From positions 62,001 through 126,000 of the forward strand of contig CP060759.1 of assembly GCA_023205875.1 (NCBI GenBank): a stretch of 64,000 nt of DNA. Direction: 5' to 3'. The notes beneath the pieces were generated by a model, which was not told the DNA's origin, did not search any database, and was given only the letters and a program-made list of their open reading frames with translations. Origin of the DNA: Chloropicon primus. Its lineage: Eukaryota > Chlorophyta > Chloropicophyceae > Chloropicales > Chloropicaceae. Shown here piece by piece: positions 46,688-55,432 of the stretch; the stretch's first letter is position 1; every line of letters begins with the position of its first letter. Both the position numbers and the translations under genes were made by a program.

Positions 46688-47125
46688 ATCATCTAGAAAC
46701 TAGAAACTTTTTCTTGCGCTTTTTTTTCAGTTATTTTTAGGCTAAAACAAAATAAAACCAATCGAAACGAAAGCACAAGCGCAGCTAGCTAGCTTCTGTG
46801 TATCCTTTATAAACACTTACTTTTTACCTTTTCATCTTTTTTTTTTTGGGGGGGAGCATGCCAGCAGCATCGTGAAAGGGGTCTTTGGATCCCACCTGAA
46901 CCATCAAGTGGTCTCATCTCGATTCCCTCCTCCCTCCAGACCACGCCCCCCCCCCCCTCTTCCAGACCGCGCCTCCCGCCATTTTTAATTTTTTTCTCAA
47001 ACTGCCTCGCCTTGCTTCGCGTGGTTTGAGAGAGAGAGAGCGACGAGGAGGGCGACGAGGGGGGAGACGAGGGGGGCGAGGACGGCGAGGAGGACGGCGA
47101 GGAGATCGATAGAGGGTCCTCGGAT
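46688..47125. other. intergenic, MATE 3' flank and coilin promoter
   Basis: No gene seen. It holds T-runs (46717-46730, 46840-46850), a C-run near 46947 and GACGAGG/GGCGAGG repeats (47041-47105) directly upstream of the bipartite motif. Confidence 0.45.
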
Positions 47126-47148
47126 CTTTCGAAAGAGCCCTCGCTCGA
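47126..47148 (+). promoter_or_regulatory. bipartite promoter motif upstream of coilin
   Basis: CTTTCG, spacer AAAGAGC, CCTCGCTCGA, ending 57 bp before the ATG at 47206. Here the first half extends to the palindrome CTTTCGAAAG. Confidence 0.6.
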
Positions 47149-47205
47149 AAGAAACGGCGCTGGGGTGAGGCATTGAGAGCGGTGGACCGAGAGAGGTCGC
47201 GCGAA

Positions 47206-48651
47206 ATGGAGGCAGAGGTCGCGACGATGGAGGCGAGAAGAACGAGCTGGAGGAACGGCGCGAGGAGGCTGACGATATGCATCCCTCGCGAGATCCTTTG
47301 CCAAGAATTGGCCCAGCACTTCACCCCGGGGGAAGCGTATCGGGTCGCTTTGGATTTTGAAAAGTCGAACAAGGAAACCGAAACCGGTGGAGTGGACGAC
47401 AGGGGTGAGGACCTCATCCACTTGTGGAGGGAGGTGAGGCGGAGCTTTGGGCGATACATCGGCGACGAATGGAGGGAGGACTTCTCTTTGGTCGCGGAAG
47501 GGGGAGCGAGGCTGAACCCCCTGAACCCGACGATAGGAGTCGCCGAGGGGGACGTCTTCGAGCTGTCGCGTCCAATGGCTTGGGAGAAGAACCTGTGGCC
47601 GGACGCCGCGAAAGGGGTCGTGGATCGGGGCCAGGTGCTCCCAGCGAGGCCGGAAGCTGCTGGCCCGACGCCCGTGAAGAGCCCGAGCAGGAGCTCGCTG
47701 AGGAAGAGCAAGAAAAGGATGGGAAAACGGATGGAGAGGCTCGGGAGGCTGAACCTCATAGATGCTGCCAAGGTCGTGAGAGACGGAGGCAGCAAAGAGA
47801 GCAGACAGCAGCAGCAGCACCCAGCCTTCCGAGGAAGCCACGTCGTATTTGGGGAGGGGGGAAACGAGGCAGCTGCTGAGGACGAACAGGCGTCGCCCTC
47901 GGCTTCGGGCCGATACGAGTTCTACTGCGAGGGGGCCAGCGCCGACAGATCTTTGACCCGGGATGCTTTTCTCCAGGATGCTGGCAAGTACAGCGCTTAC
48001 CCGCTCTTAGAAGAGGGCTCGCTGCCCAAGGAGGGCGCGAAAATTGCGTATAGAATTCTGGAAATAGTGGAGCCAGGCATTCCTCAGCTCTCTGGTTACA
48101 GACTGGGAACGGTGCAGCAGGCGAATGAGCAAACCACGGAGGTCACGGTTGTTCCAGCAGAAGAACCGGGCTATGGTCTCTCTGAAAAGTATACGGAGGA
48201 TGGGACCCTGCGAGCAGACCTGCGTGATTTGCAAGAGATCAGGGTATTGGAAGAAAGTGTCGCGGGTGCTTCTGACGCTGGCGACAGTCTCGTTCCGTAC
48301 AACAGGGTGGCCGGGCCGCCGAAGCCGGGCACGAGCAAGGAGTTCACAAATTGCAAGACGTACGAGTCTTACTTGGAGCATGCTCACAAAGTGTTTGAGG
48401 AGGAGAGGGAAGCTTCTGCGTTAGCTAGAGGGACTTACGAGGATTACTTGGACCACGCTCACAAAGTGTTCGAGGCGACGCGAGCTTCCGCGTTAGCGGA
48501 AGGAAGTGGGGAAGGCTCCTCAGAAGGAAAAAAGAAGAGCGCAGGAAATCCAAAGGCAGCTCCAAAGATAAGAAAGGGAAGTATGAGCAAGAAAATGAGG
48601 GCAAAGTGCTTCAGCTTGAGTGTGGGTCACATGTTGAAGGAATTACAGTAA
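47206..48651 (+). CDS. COIL: coilin-like nuclear body protein
   Basis: A 481-residue intronless protein; the ATG at 47206 was chosen over an upstream TTG. The N-terminal 120 residues begin RRLTICIPREILCQELAQHF and contain EDLIHLWREV and a segment ending GDVFELSR, arranged like the coilin ubiquitin-fold self-association domain. A disordered basic middle follows (LRKSKKRMGKRMERLGR). At about 263-325, YSAYPLLEEGSLPKEGAKIAYRILEIVEPGIPQLSGYRLGTVQQ matches the atypical Tudor of plant and animal coilin in layout and key positions. The tail has two 24-residue repeats (TYESYLEHAHKVFEEE, TYEDYLDHAHKVFEAT) and a basic end. Coilin scaffolds Cajal bodies for snRNP maturation. The identification rests mainly on the Tudor-like domain. 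Confidence 0.68.
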   Translation: MEAEVATMEARRTSWRNGARRLTICIPREILCQELAQHFTPGEAYRVALDFEKSNKETETGGVDDRGEDLIHLWREVRRSFGRYIGDEWREDFSLVAEGGARLNPLNPTIGVAEGDVFELSRPMAWEKNLWPDAAKGVVDRGQVLPARPEAAGPTPVKSPSRSSLRKSKKRMGKRMERLGRLNLIDAAKVVRDGGSKESRQQQQHPAFRGSHVVFGEGGNEAAAEDEQASPSASGRYEFYCEGASADRSLTRDAFLQDAGKYSAYPLLEEGSLPKEGAKIAYRILEIVEPGIPQLSGYRLGTVQQANEQTTEVTVVPAEEPGYGLSEKYTEDGTLRADLRDLQEIRVLEESVAGASDAGDSLVPYNRVAGPPKPGTSKEFTNCKTYESYLEHAHKVFEEEREASALARGTYEDYLDHAHKVFEATRASALAEGSGEGSSEGKKKSAGNPKAAPKIRKGSMSKKMRAKCFSLSVGHMLKELQ

Positions 48652-48704
48652 GGATTTTGAAAGTCTGCAACACAAAGAAAATTTGCTCTTGGTTTTACCA
48701 CTTG

Positions 48705-51700
48705 TTACCCCATCTTCAACTCAGCCAGCTCGATCTTTGCTTCCGTCAGCTCGCCAATCAGGAAGGAGTTCTCCTCCTGGAGAGCGATCTTCTGATTGAC
48801 CAGCTCCTGAATCACCTTCTTGTGATCCATGTCTGCTGGCTTCTCCTCGGAAATCTTGATATTGCTGAAATCGTTCTTGCCGGACTCCTCCAATTCTTCC
48901 TTTGGCTTTTCGTTGGCCAGCCTCAAGAATTGCAGTTCTGATTCCAACTCGTCGATTCTGGCTTGCAACTTTGCCACAGCCAATTCGCTTTCGCCCTCCG
49001 CCTTTGTTGCGTCAGAGGAAACAGATACCTCTGCTGGTGACGCCATGGCCTCATCCCTCTCCCTGGTCAACGTCTCCACCGCAGTTGTTAGCTCATTGAC
49101 TTTCAGAACAGTTGCAGCCAAGTCCTCTCCCTTTTTGGAGCTCTCCTCTTCCAAGGTCGTGACCTGAGAGGTAAGCGCAGCGATCTCTGCACTGGACTCC
49201 ACGGCCTCTTGGGTCTTCAAGGCGACCTTCTCTTCGAGATCCTTGATCGACTGCCACAATTCTTCCTCTTCTTCAGGCGTCAAGGTTTCGGTTTCCTCCG
49301 GGGCTTCCACAGCACCAGGCTCTTTGGGAGCACCGTTTTCCCTTTTCAAGGCCTCCAGGGACGCAGTCAGAGCCTCGACCTTCAAAAGAGTCTCAGCAAG
49401 CTCTCCTTCCTTGCTCGAGCTCTTTTCTTCCAAGGAGATGATTTGGGATGTAAGGTCCGCAATCTTGGTATTGCGTTGCTCCACAGCCTTTGTCTTCGAG
49501 GCGACCTTCTCTTCCAACTCCTGGATGGATTGCTGCAGCTCTGTCTGGCCCTCAGATGATTGCTCTCCTTGTCCCTCAGATGCAGTGGCCTCGTCCTTCT
49601 CCCTCGTCAGGGCCTCGACGGTGGCGGTCAAAGCCGCGACCTTCAGAAGGGTCTCAGCAAGCTCTCCTTCCTTGCTCGAGCTCTTCTCCTCGAGAGTGGC
49701 GACCTGAGATGTGAGCTCGCCTATCTTTGCACTGGACTTCTCAGCCTCTTGGTTCTTCAAGGCGACCTTCTCTTCCAACTCCTGGATGGATTGCTGCAGC
49801 TCTGCTTGGGCCCCCGATGCCTGTTCTGCCTGCGATGCAGTGGCCTCGTCCTTCTCCCTCGTCAGGGCCTCGACGGTGGCGGTCAAAGCCGCGACCTTCA
49901 GAAGGGTCTCAGCAAGCTCTCCTTCCTTGCTCGAGCTCTTCTCCTCGAGAGTGGCGACCTGAGATGTGAGCTCGCCTATCTTTGCACTGGACTTCTCAGC
50001 CTCTTGGTTCTTCAAGGCGACCTTCTCTTCCAACTCCTGGATGGATTGCTGCAGCTCTGCTTGGGCCCCTGATGCCTGTTCTGCCTGCGATGCAGTGGCC
50101 TCGTCCTTCTCCCTCGTCAGGGCCTCGACGGTGGCGGTCAAAGCCGCGACCTTCAGAAGGGTCTCAGCAAGCTCTCCTTCCTTGCTCGAGCTCTTCTCCT
50201 CGAGAGTGGCGACCTGAGATGTGAGCTCGCCTATCTTTGCACTGGACTTCTCAGCCTCTTGGTTCTTCAAGGCGACCTTCTCTTCCAGTGCCTGGATGGA
50301 TTGCTGCAGCTCTGCTTGGGCCCCTGATGCCTGTTCTGCCTGCGATGCAGTGGCCTCGTCCTTCTCCCTCGTCAGAGCCTCGACCTTCAAAAGAGTCTCA
50401 GCAAGCTCTCCTTCCTTGCTCGAGCTCTTTTCTTCCAAGGAGATGATTTGGGATGTAAGGTCCGCAATCTTGGTATTGCGTTGCTCCACAGCCTTTGTCT
50501 TCGAGGCGACCTTCTCTTCCAACTCCTGGATGGATTGCTGCAGCTCTGCTTGGGCCCCTGATGCCTGTTCTGCCTGCGATGCAGTGGCCTCGTCCTTCTC
50601 CCTCGTCAGAGCCTCGATGGTGGCGGTCAAAGCCGCGACCTTCAGAAGGGTCTCAGCAAGCTCTCCTTCCTTGCTCGAGCTCTTCTCCTCGAGAGTGGCG
50701 ACCTGAGATGTGAGCTCGCCTATCTTTGCACTGGACTTCTCAGCCTCTTGGTTCTTCAAGGCGACCTTCTCTTCCAACTCCTGGATGGATTGCTGCAGCT
50801 CTGCTTGGGCCCCCGATGCCTGTTCTGCCTGCGATGCAGTGGCCTCGTCCTTCTCCCTCGTCAGGGCCTCGACGGTGGCGGTCAAAGCCGCGACCTTCAG
50901 AAGGGTCTCAGCAAGCTCTCCTTCCTTGCTCGAGCTCTTCTCCTCGAGAGTGGCGACCTGAGATGTGAGGTCGCCTATCTTTGCACTGGACTTCTCAGCC
51001 TCTTGGTTCTTCAAGGCGACCTTCTCTTCCAGTGCCTGGATGGATTGCTGCAGCTCTGCTTGGGCCCCTGATGCCTGTTCTGCCTGCGATGCAGTGGCCT
51101 CATCCCTCTCATCCTCCAAAGTTGCAATCTGGGCTCTGAGCAATGCAATGGATGCACTGTCCCTCCTCGAGGAGGGAGTACCTTCAAATTCCTCGATCTC
51201 CTCCATCGCCTGTTGCAATTCCGCCTTTTGCTTCTTCTCTTGCTTGACAGTTTCTTCAAGCTCCCGCACAGTTCTGTCAGCCTCGTCCTTTTCTGCCCTG
51301 ACCTCGTCGAGCTCCCTTATCAGAGCTGTCACCTTCGTGAGCAGCTTCTCATTTTTGGCCGCCAAGTCAGCTGCCTGCTGCTGCACGGGCTCGAAGTCCT
51401 CCTCAGCTGATTCGAAATCTTTAGAGGCAGTTGAGCCCGTCTCTTCGTTGTTGCCTCTAGGCTCCTCCCTCAGCTTCTGAAGCTCCGTGTCCTTTTCCTG
51501 AATAGCTTTCTTCAGGTTCCCAACACGGGTTTCGGAGATCAATGCCTCTTGCTTCAAGAATTCTATCTGCTGGTTTGCCTTCTCGAGTTCGCCCGCGTAT
51601 TTTTTCTCCGTCTCGTCCCTTGTGTCCTCCAAGAGCTTGAGCTGACTCTTCGAGGAATGCAGACCTCCGATTTTCCTCTTCATGCTCTCCAGCTTCTTCT

Positions 51701-52619
51701 CAACCACATCGGTGGCCAGCGACAAGTCATCCATCTTGCCGTCGACCTCGAAACTCAGCTTGCCAAAATCATCGACAAGCGTGTCCATGACGACCTCGCA
51801 GCGCTTCACGAGCTCCACAGCTTCGTCCTTTTCTCTTCTCAATCGCTTCACTTCGTCTTGCAGGTGCGTGACGTCGTCGACGGCCTCCAACCCGTCCCTG
51901 AAGCTGTTCGAGGCGCTGCCAAAGGGGTTTGGAGGGCTCGCGTCGCTCTTCCTCGGGCTGCCCAACTGCTGCTGCTTCGAGTTCACCGTCACCGAACCCC
52001 CCGCTCCCTTCTCAAGCCCACCCTCCTGGGCGGAGGGAGTGTGCGTCATCGCCGTGTGGTAATTGCTCGTCGAAGCGTCGCTGCCGTAAGACAAGTTGCT
52101 CATCTGGTCCAGGTCCGCACCCGTCAGATTCTTCAACCAGCTCGACTTGACCGTGACCTTGAGAACCGCAACATTGTTCGTGAAGCCTCTGTACTTCAAG
52201 GGAATTTTGAAGCTCTCGCTCCTCGATGACACGTTCTCGCTCGTGGCGTACTTTGCCAGGTCGATCTCCACCTGCCCTATCGTCTGCAAGACTTCCTGCC
52301 CGAGCTCCACATACTTTGCAATGACTTTTATGTCGTAGGCTTTCTCCTCGAAGGTGTACGGAGGCTTGGCGTCCCGATAGAGGGTGACCCCGGGCTGCGA
52401 GAGAGCCTCGTCGAAGAACGCCCTGGACTCTCCGGGATACACCAGTCTCCAGCTCGTGCTCTTCTTCTTCCCCCCGCGAGAGAAGCTCAGGCTGATCTCC
52501 ATCTCCTTGGTGTCCATCACGAGGCCCTCCAGACTGCTCACGAGGACGTCGAAGCGGTACCGCACCGGCTCCTTGGAGGCCATCTTCCTCTCGATTTGGT
52601 TCTTGATCCGCTTCAACAT
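48705..52619 (-). CDS. NT-C2 domain coiled-coil protein with tandem repeats
   Basis: A 1304-residue intronless protein; ATG 52619 (MLKRIKNQIERKM), with only a GTG-opened frame above. Residues 1-175 form an N-terminal C2 of the EEIG1/EHBP1 type: YRFDVLVSSLEGLV, EISLSFSRGGKKKSTSWRL, IGQVEIDLAKYA and VLKVTVKSSWLK. A Ser-rich linker follows, then coiled coil to the end. Residues about 500-1060 consist of seven copies of an 85-residue unit (EALTREKDEATASQAEQ...). C2-coiled-coil proteins of this type tether membranes or position organelles on actin in plants and animals. The specific role is unknown. It converges on the coilin gene; its poly(A) signal (TTACA, 48643-48647) lies inside the last coilin codons. 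Confidence 0.85.
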   Translation of the reverse strand: MLKRIKNQIERKMASKEPVRYRFDVLVSSLEGLVMDTKEMEISLSFSRGGKKKSTSWRLVYPGESRAFFDEALSQPGVTLYRDAKPPYTFEEKAYDIKVIAKYVELGQEVLQTIGQVEIDLAKYATSENVSSRSESFKIPLKYRGFTNNVAVLKVTVKSSWLKNLTGADLDQMSNLSYGSDASTSNYHTAMTHTPSAQEGGLEKGAGGSVTVNSKQQQLGSPRKSDASPPNPFGSASNSFRDGLEAVDDVTHLQDEVKRLRREKDEAVELVKRCEVVMDTLVDDFGKLSFEVDGKMDDLSLATDVVEKKLESMKRKIGGLHSSKSQLKLLEDTRDETEKKYAGELEKANQQIEFLKQEALISETRVGNLKKAIQEKDTELQKLREEPRGNNEETGSTASKDFESAEEDFEPVQQQAADLAAKNEKLLTKVTALIRELDEVRAEKDEADRTVRELEETVKQEKKQKAELQQAMEEIEEFEGTPSSRRDSASIALLRAQIATLEDERDEATASQAEQASGAQAELQQSIQALEEKVALKNQEAEKSSAKIGDLTSQVATLEEKSSSKEGELAETLLKVAALTATVEALTREKDEATASQAEQASGAQAELQQSIQELEEKVALKNQEAEKSSAKIGELTSQVATLEEKSSSKEGELAETLLKVAALTATIEALTREKDEATASQAEQASGAQAELQQSIQELEEKVASKTKAVEQRNTKIADLTSQIISLEEKSSSKEGELAETLLKVEALTREKDEATASQAEQASGAQAELQQSIQALEEKVALKNQEAEKSSAKIGELTSQVATLEEKSSSKEGELAETLLKVAALTATVEALTREKDEATASQAEQASGAQAELQQSIQELEEKVALKNQEAEKSSAKIGELTSQVATLEEKSSSKEGELAETLLKVAALTATVEALTREKDEATASQAEQASGAQAELQQSIQELEEKVALKNQEAEKSSAKIGELTSQVATLEEKSSSKEGELAETLLKVAALTATVEALTREKDEATASEGQGEQSSEGQTELQQSIQELEEKVASKTKAVEQRNTKIADLTSQIISLEEKSSSKEGELAETLLKVEALTASLEALKRENGAPKEPGAVEAPEETETLTPEEEEELWQSIKDLEEKVALKTQEAVESSAEIAALTSQVTTLEEESSKKGEDLAATVLKVNELTTAVETLTRERDEAMASPAEVSVSSDATKAEGESELAVAKLQARIDELESELQFLRLANEKPKEELEESGKNDFSNIKISEEKPADMDHKKVIQELVNQKIALQEENSFLIGELTEAKIELAELKMG
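49440..51115. repeat. 255-bp in-frame tandem repeat array
   Basis: Seven units recur with a 255-bp period (marker CTGGACTTCTCAGCCTCTTG or its variant at about 49469, 49728, 49983, 50238, 50473, 50727 and 50982); one unit is 21 bp shorter. Neighbouring units are nearly identical in DNA, including silent positions. A variant core (KTKAVEQRNTKIADLTSQ) occurs twice, as if a block of units had been copied. All lengths keep the reading frame and the heptad pattern. Confidence 0.92.
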
Positions 52620-52958
52620 GATGGCGCCTTCCCTTCCTCCCGCGACCACCGCCGCCCAGGGATCGCAACTTTTGAGAGGGGGAGGGGGGATGCACCCCCC
52701 GGGTTCAGGTTCATGGAGGCGAGTCCTGCAACGAGGATGGATGGAGAAGGGGACGAAGGGCGAGCCATATAAAAGGAAGGGGAAGGACTTGCATGCTCTC
52801 TCCATTGCTTTCGATGGATCAAGAAATGAATGGATCGGCCGCTTGCTTGCTTTGTAACGCACGCGGCGTCTCTTCCTCTTCTTTCGTGTGGAGGTACAAC
52901 GTCAAGTGAGATACAAAGGAAAGGTTTTCTATCTTTGCCTGTGTGTGTGTGTGCCCAT
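52620..52958. other. promoter region of the C2 protein
   Basis: No gene seen. Possible TATA-like CATATAAAAGG at 52767-52777 (plus orientation), CTTTCGATGG at 52809, and GT repeats at 52941-52952 near the end of the methyltransferase-like gene. Confidence 0.4.
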
Positions 52959-53786
52959 CTACGCGGATTTGGGCTTTCTGCGGCACACCCAAAGCCTCTC
53001 GTGCCCCCCCTCGAACGGCTTCACGGGGAGGACCTTCACAACGTCCCATTCTGCTTCCAGGAGGTCGAAGAGAGACGTCCCGCCGTTCACTCCACCTCGC
53101 CCCTCCCCGACATAGATAAGCACGTCCCCCCGATAGTGCCTCAAGCAGCGCTCCAGCAGTTTCCCTTCGGGGTACACCACGAGGAGGGTCCGATCCTGCA
53201 GGAGCCAACTGTCCAGCACCCGCTCGTCGCCTCGATGGACTTGGCCCTTTCTGGCGGAGGAGCGAGGCCTGGAGGACAAGTTGTCATAAGCGACGATATC
53301 GACGCCGGAGCGCCGGAGCTCGGCTTCCCATTGTCCCCAACCTGCCCCGAGCTCCACAATTGGCGAGTTCTCCTTGATCAAGGCGAGGGCCTCCTCAGTC
53401 CAACCCGTGCAGCCATACACGCTGGTGAATTCCGCGCGCCGTGCTTGCGCGTCCTCGGATCCCCAGGTCAGCTCCGCTGTCTCCCTCTGGACCCTCTTGA
53501 CGAGCTCCGTGTACTCCCTGCGCGCGCTCTCGCACCGCTTCCCCTCGCTTTCCGCCGCTGAAGCACCGCACTTGGCCACCGTCTGGCGAAGGCCCTGAAG
53601 CACTGGACCAACCTTCTTGACGTAAGACCGAAGATGGTCCTCCTTCTCCCTCCTTTGCGCGATTGCCGCGGTGAGCTCCGGGTACGTGAAGGGCGACGAG
53701 GTCGTCGGAGCGTCGCAAACCACCGGGGGCATGCTTCCCGTCGCCACCACGCAAGTCAATGCCCTGGCCACGACCTGCCTCATCAT
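52959..53786 (-). CDS. SAM-dependent methyltransferase-like protein
   Basis: 275 residues from ATG 53786 to TAG 52959; the frame continues upstream to 53954 with only a TTG, so the first exon or start is uncertain. The first half is helical. The core is FTSVYGCTGWTEEALALI, then PIVELGAGWGQWEAELRRSG (motif I, the SAM loop E-x-G-A-G-x-G) and VDIVAYDN (the acid at the end of strand 2). Later strands include LLVVYPEG and VLIYVGEGRGG, and the end is HERLWVCRRK. This layout is seen in uncharacterised algal and oomycete proteins that I would call class I methyltransferases. The substrate is not recognisable. Confidence 0.65.
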   Translation of the reverse strand: MMRQVVARALTCVVATGSMPPVVCDAPTTSSPFTYPELTAAIAQRREKEDHLRSYVKKVGPVLQGLRQTVAKCGASAAESEGKRCESARREYTELVKRVQRETAELTWGSEDAQARRAEFTSVYGCTGWTEEALALIKENSPIVELGAGWGQWEAELRRSGVDIVAYDNLSSRPRSSARKGQVHRGDERVLDSWLLQDRTLLVVYPEGKLLERCLRHYRGDVLIYVGEGRGGVNGGTSLFDLLEAEWDVVKVLPVKPFEGGHERLWVCRRKPKSA

Positions 53787-53966
53787 TTCTCGCAACAGGC
53801 CACGGTCGTCGCGCACGGAAAGGAACGGAAGCAAGCAGGCAAGCAGTCGTCCTCTTACGTCATTGGAATCGATTGGCGCCTCCTCCTGTTCGGCGTACCC
53901 CTCGCCCTCGTCCTGCCTCCATTCTTCCTTCCCTCTCTCGACGACGACAGCCAAAGCGAAAGTGAC

Positions 53967-53969
<3 letters not shown>

Positions 53970-54016
<47 letters not shown>

Positions 54017-54052
54017 AGAGAGAGAGAGAGGGAGGGAGGGAGGGAGGGAGGC
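53970..54052. repeat. GT/GA/GGGA simple repeats
   Basis: (GT)n passes into (GA)n and then GGGA/GGAG repeats between the methyltransferase-like gene (start side) and the stop of the AP2-like gene. It complicates the start of the methyltransferase-like gene. Confidence 0.85.
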
Positions 54053-54090
54053 ACAGGCCTGTCGGTGGATTGAGTGGGTGATGGAGTGGA

Positions 54091-54997
54091 TTACAGTGAC
54101 TTTTTGAGGTGCTGCAAGGTCTCTTGCGGAAGGTGATCCAGGAGCGCCTTGAGAGCGAGCATTTCCTGCTGCTGCTTCTCCTGGACCAGCTGCTGCAGGA
54201 AGTCTGATAAGTTAGGCTGTGCTGGGATCGGGGGGCCCGAGGGGGCAGTGAGCTGGGGCATCGAGGTGCTCTCGATGTCCTCCGTCTTCTCCCTCGCAGG
54301 CCTCGCGCTGGATCTCGCCTTGTACTTTCCGACCTTGGACTTGATCAGATTCAATTGCTCGGTCACTTTCGGGTCGGGCTCCGTGTGGTCGAAGAGCCAC
54401 CGGTGCTGCATCAGGTGCTTCCACACCGTCATGAACTCGTCCAGGTTGCTCCTGTCCTGGACCTCCCTGAGCAGGAACTCCAGGACGGGGGACCTCGCGT
54501 ACTTGCTCGCCGGCCTGTTCGTGGCCGCCGCGCTCCCCGCGAAGAAGATCTGCCCGACGTCGAACGCGTGGATGCTCGTCTCCAGGGAGTTGAAGCACCC
54601 CAAGTGGACCCTCCTCCCCTTCTCCACCTTCTTTCTCCGCTTCTTCCCCGTCGTCGTCGTCGCCGGACTGCTGCGCAGAGAGACGCCGAGTGGAAACGAA
54701 ACGCGCGGAAGGAAAAGGAAAGAAAAAGAAAAGAGAGGCGATGAAGGAGTCAGCGCACCGAGCGGAGCCGCGCGGGGAGAGAGACAGAGAAGAAAAAAGT
54801 GGTGGAGAGCGGTTTAGAGCCCCGCGCGCGCGTTACCTTTCCCCCTCGCCGCCGACCTGGCCCCTCTTGATCCAGATGCGAACCTGGTAGCGCGAGACGC
54901 CCTCCTTCGCCGTGCGCATCTTGTACACGCCTCGCACGCCTTGCGGCACCTCCATCCCCTCCTCGGTCTCCGACGCCGTGCGACCCTCCTCCACCAT
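54091..54997 (-). CDS. AP2-like DNA-binding protein (degenerate domain)
   Basis: Two exons, 54997-54837 and 54670-54091, joined in phase 2 across a 166-bp GT-AG intron; 246 residues. The join unites GVYKMRTAKEGVSRYQVRIW with a basic insert (GKKRRKKVEKGRR) and VHLGCFNSLETSIHAFDVGQ, then AATNRP. This follows the AP2/ERF pattern: three strands with W near the end of strand 2, the LG-x-F turn, a helix with Ala and Asp, and the final N-x-P. The insert between strands is longer and several consensus residues (GVR, WLGTF) are changed, so DNA specificity should differ. The C-terminal half is helical and Gln-rich (DFLQQLVQEKQQQ). Likely a nuclear transcription factor; moderate certainty. Confidence 0.6.
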
Positions 54998-55432
54998 CTC
55001 GTCGCTCGTCCCACAACCGTTACGTCCGTTCACAAACAACCAACCAAACAAAAAAGAAGAAAAAAAAACGCGACGCCGACGCCGACGCGAGACGCACCAA
55101 TCGACGCGACCCGCTTTCCCTCTCTCTCCCGTCCCGCTCTCTCTCCCGTCAAAGGCACCCTCTTCTCCCCTACCAAGCGCGCTCGATCATTGGCCCGCCG
55201 CCAGTGGTCCCACACCGACCGCTCAATTATTTGAAACTTTAAAGCCGGTATCGAATTTAACGCCCGAGCACAGCCTGCTCGCTCGAGTACTCGGCCATTG
55301 TGAGGAGCAATGGCGGACGGGAGGCAGAGGAAGGGTTAGGGTTAGGGCTAGGGCTAGGGAACGCTTTCTTCCTTTGCTTCATTCTTTCTTCTTTTCTTTT
55401 CTTTTCTTTTTCTTCGGCTGCTTGTACCGACG
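54998..55432. other. divergent promoter with telomere-like run
   Basis: No gene seen. An AT-rich pocket (55226-55262, ATTATTTGAAACTTTAAAG) probably contains core promoter. At 55333-55359 GGGTTA occurs twice and GGGCTA twice, a telomere-like stretch in the leader of the protease gene, followed by CTTTT repeats (55382-55412). Confidence 0.5.

Noticed and set aside
55333-55359. Chromosome end
   Set aside because: Only four repeat units and genes continue on both sides.
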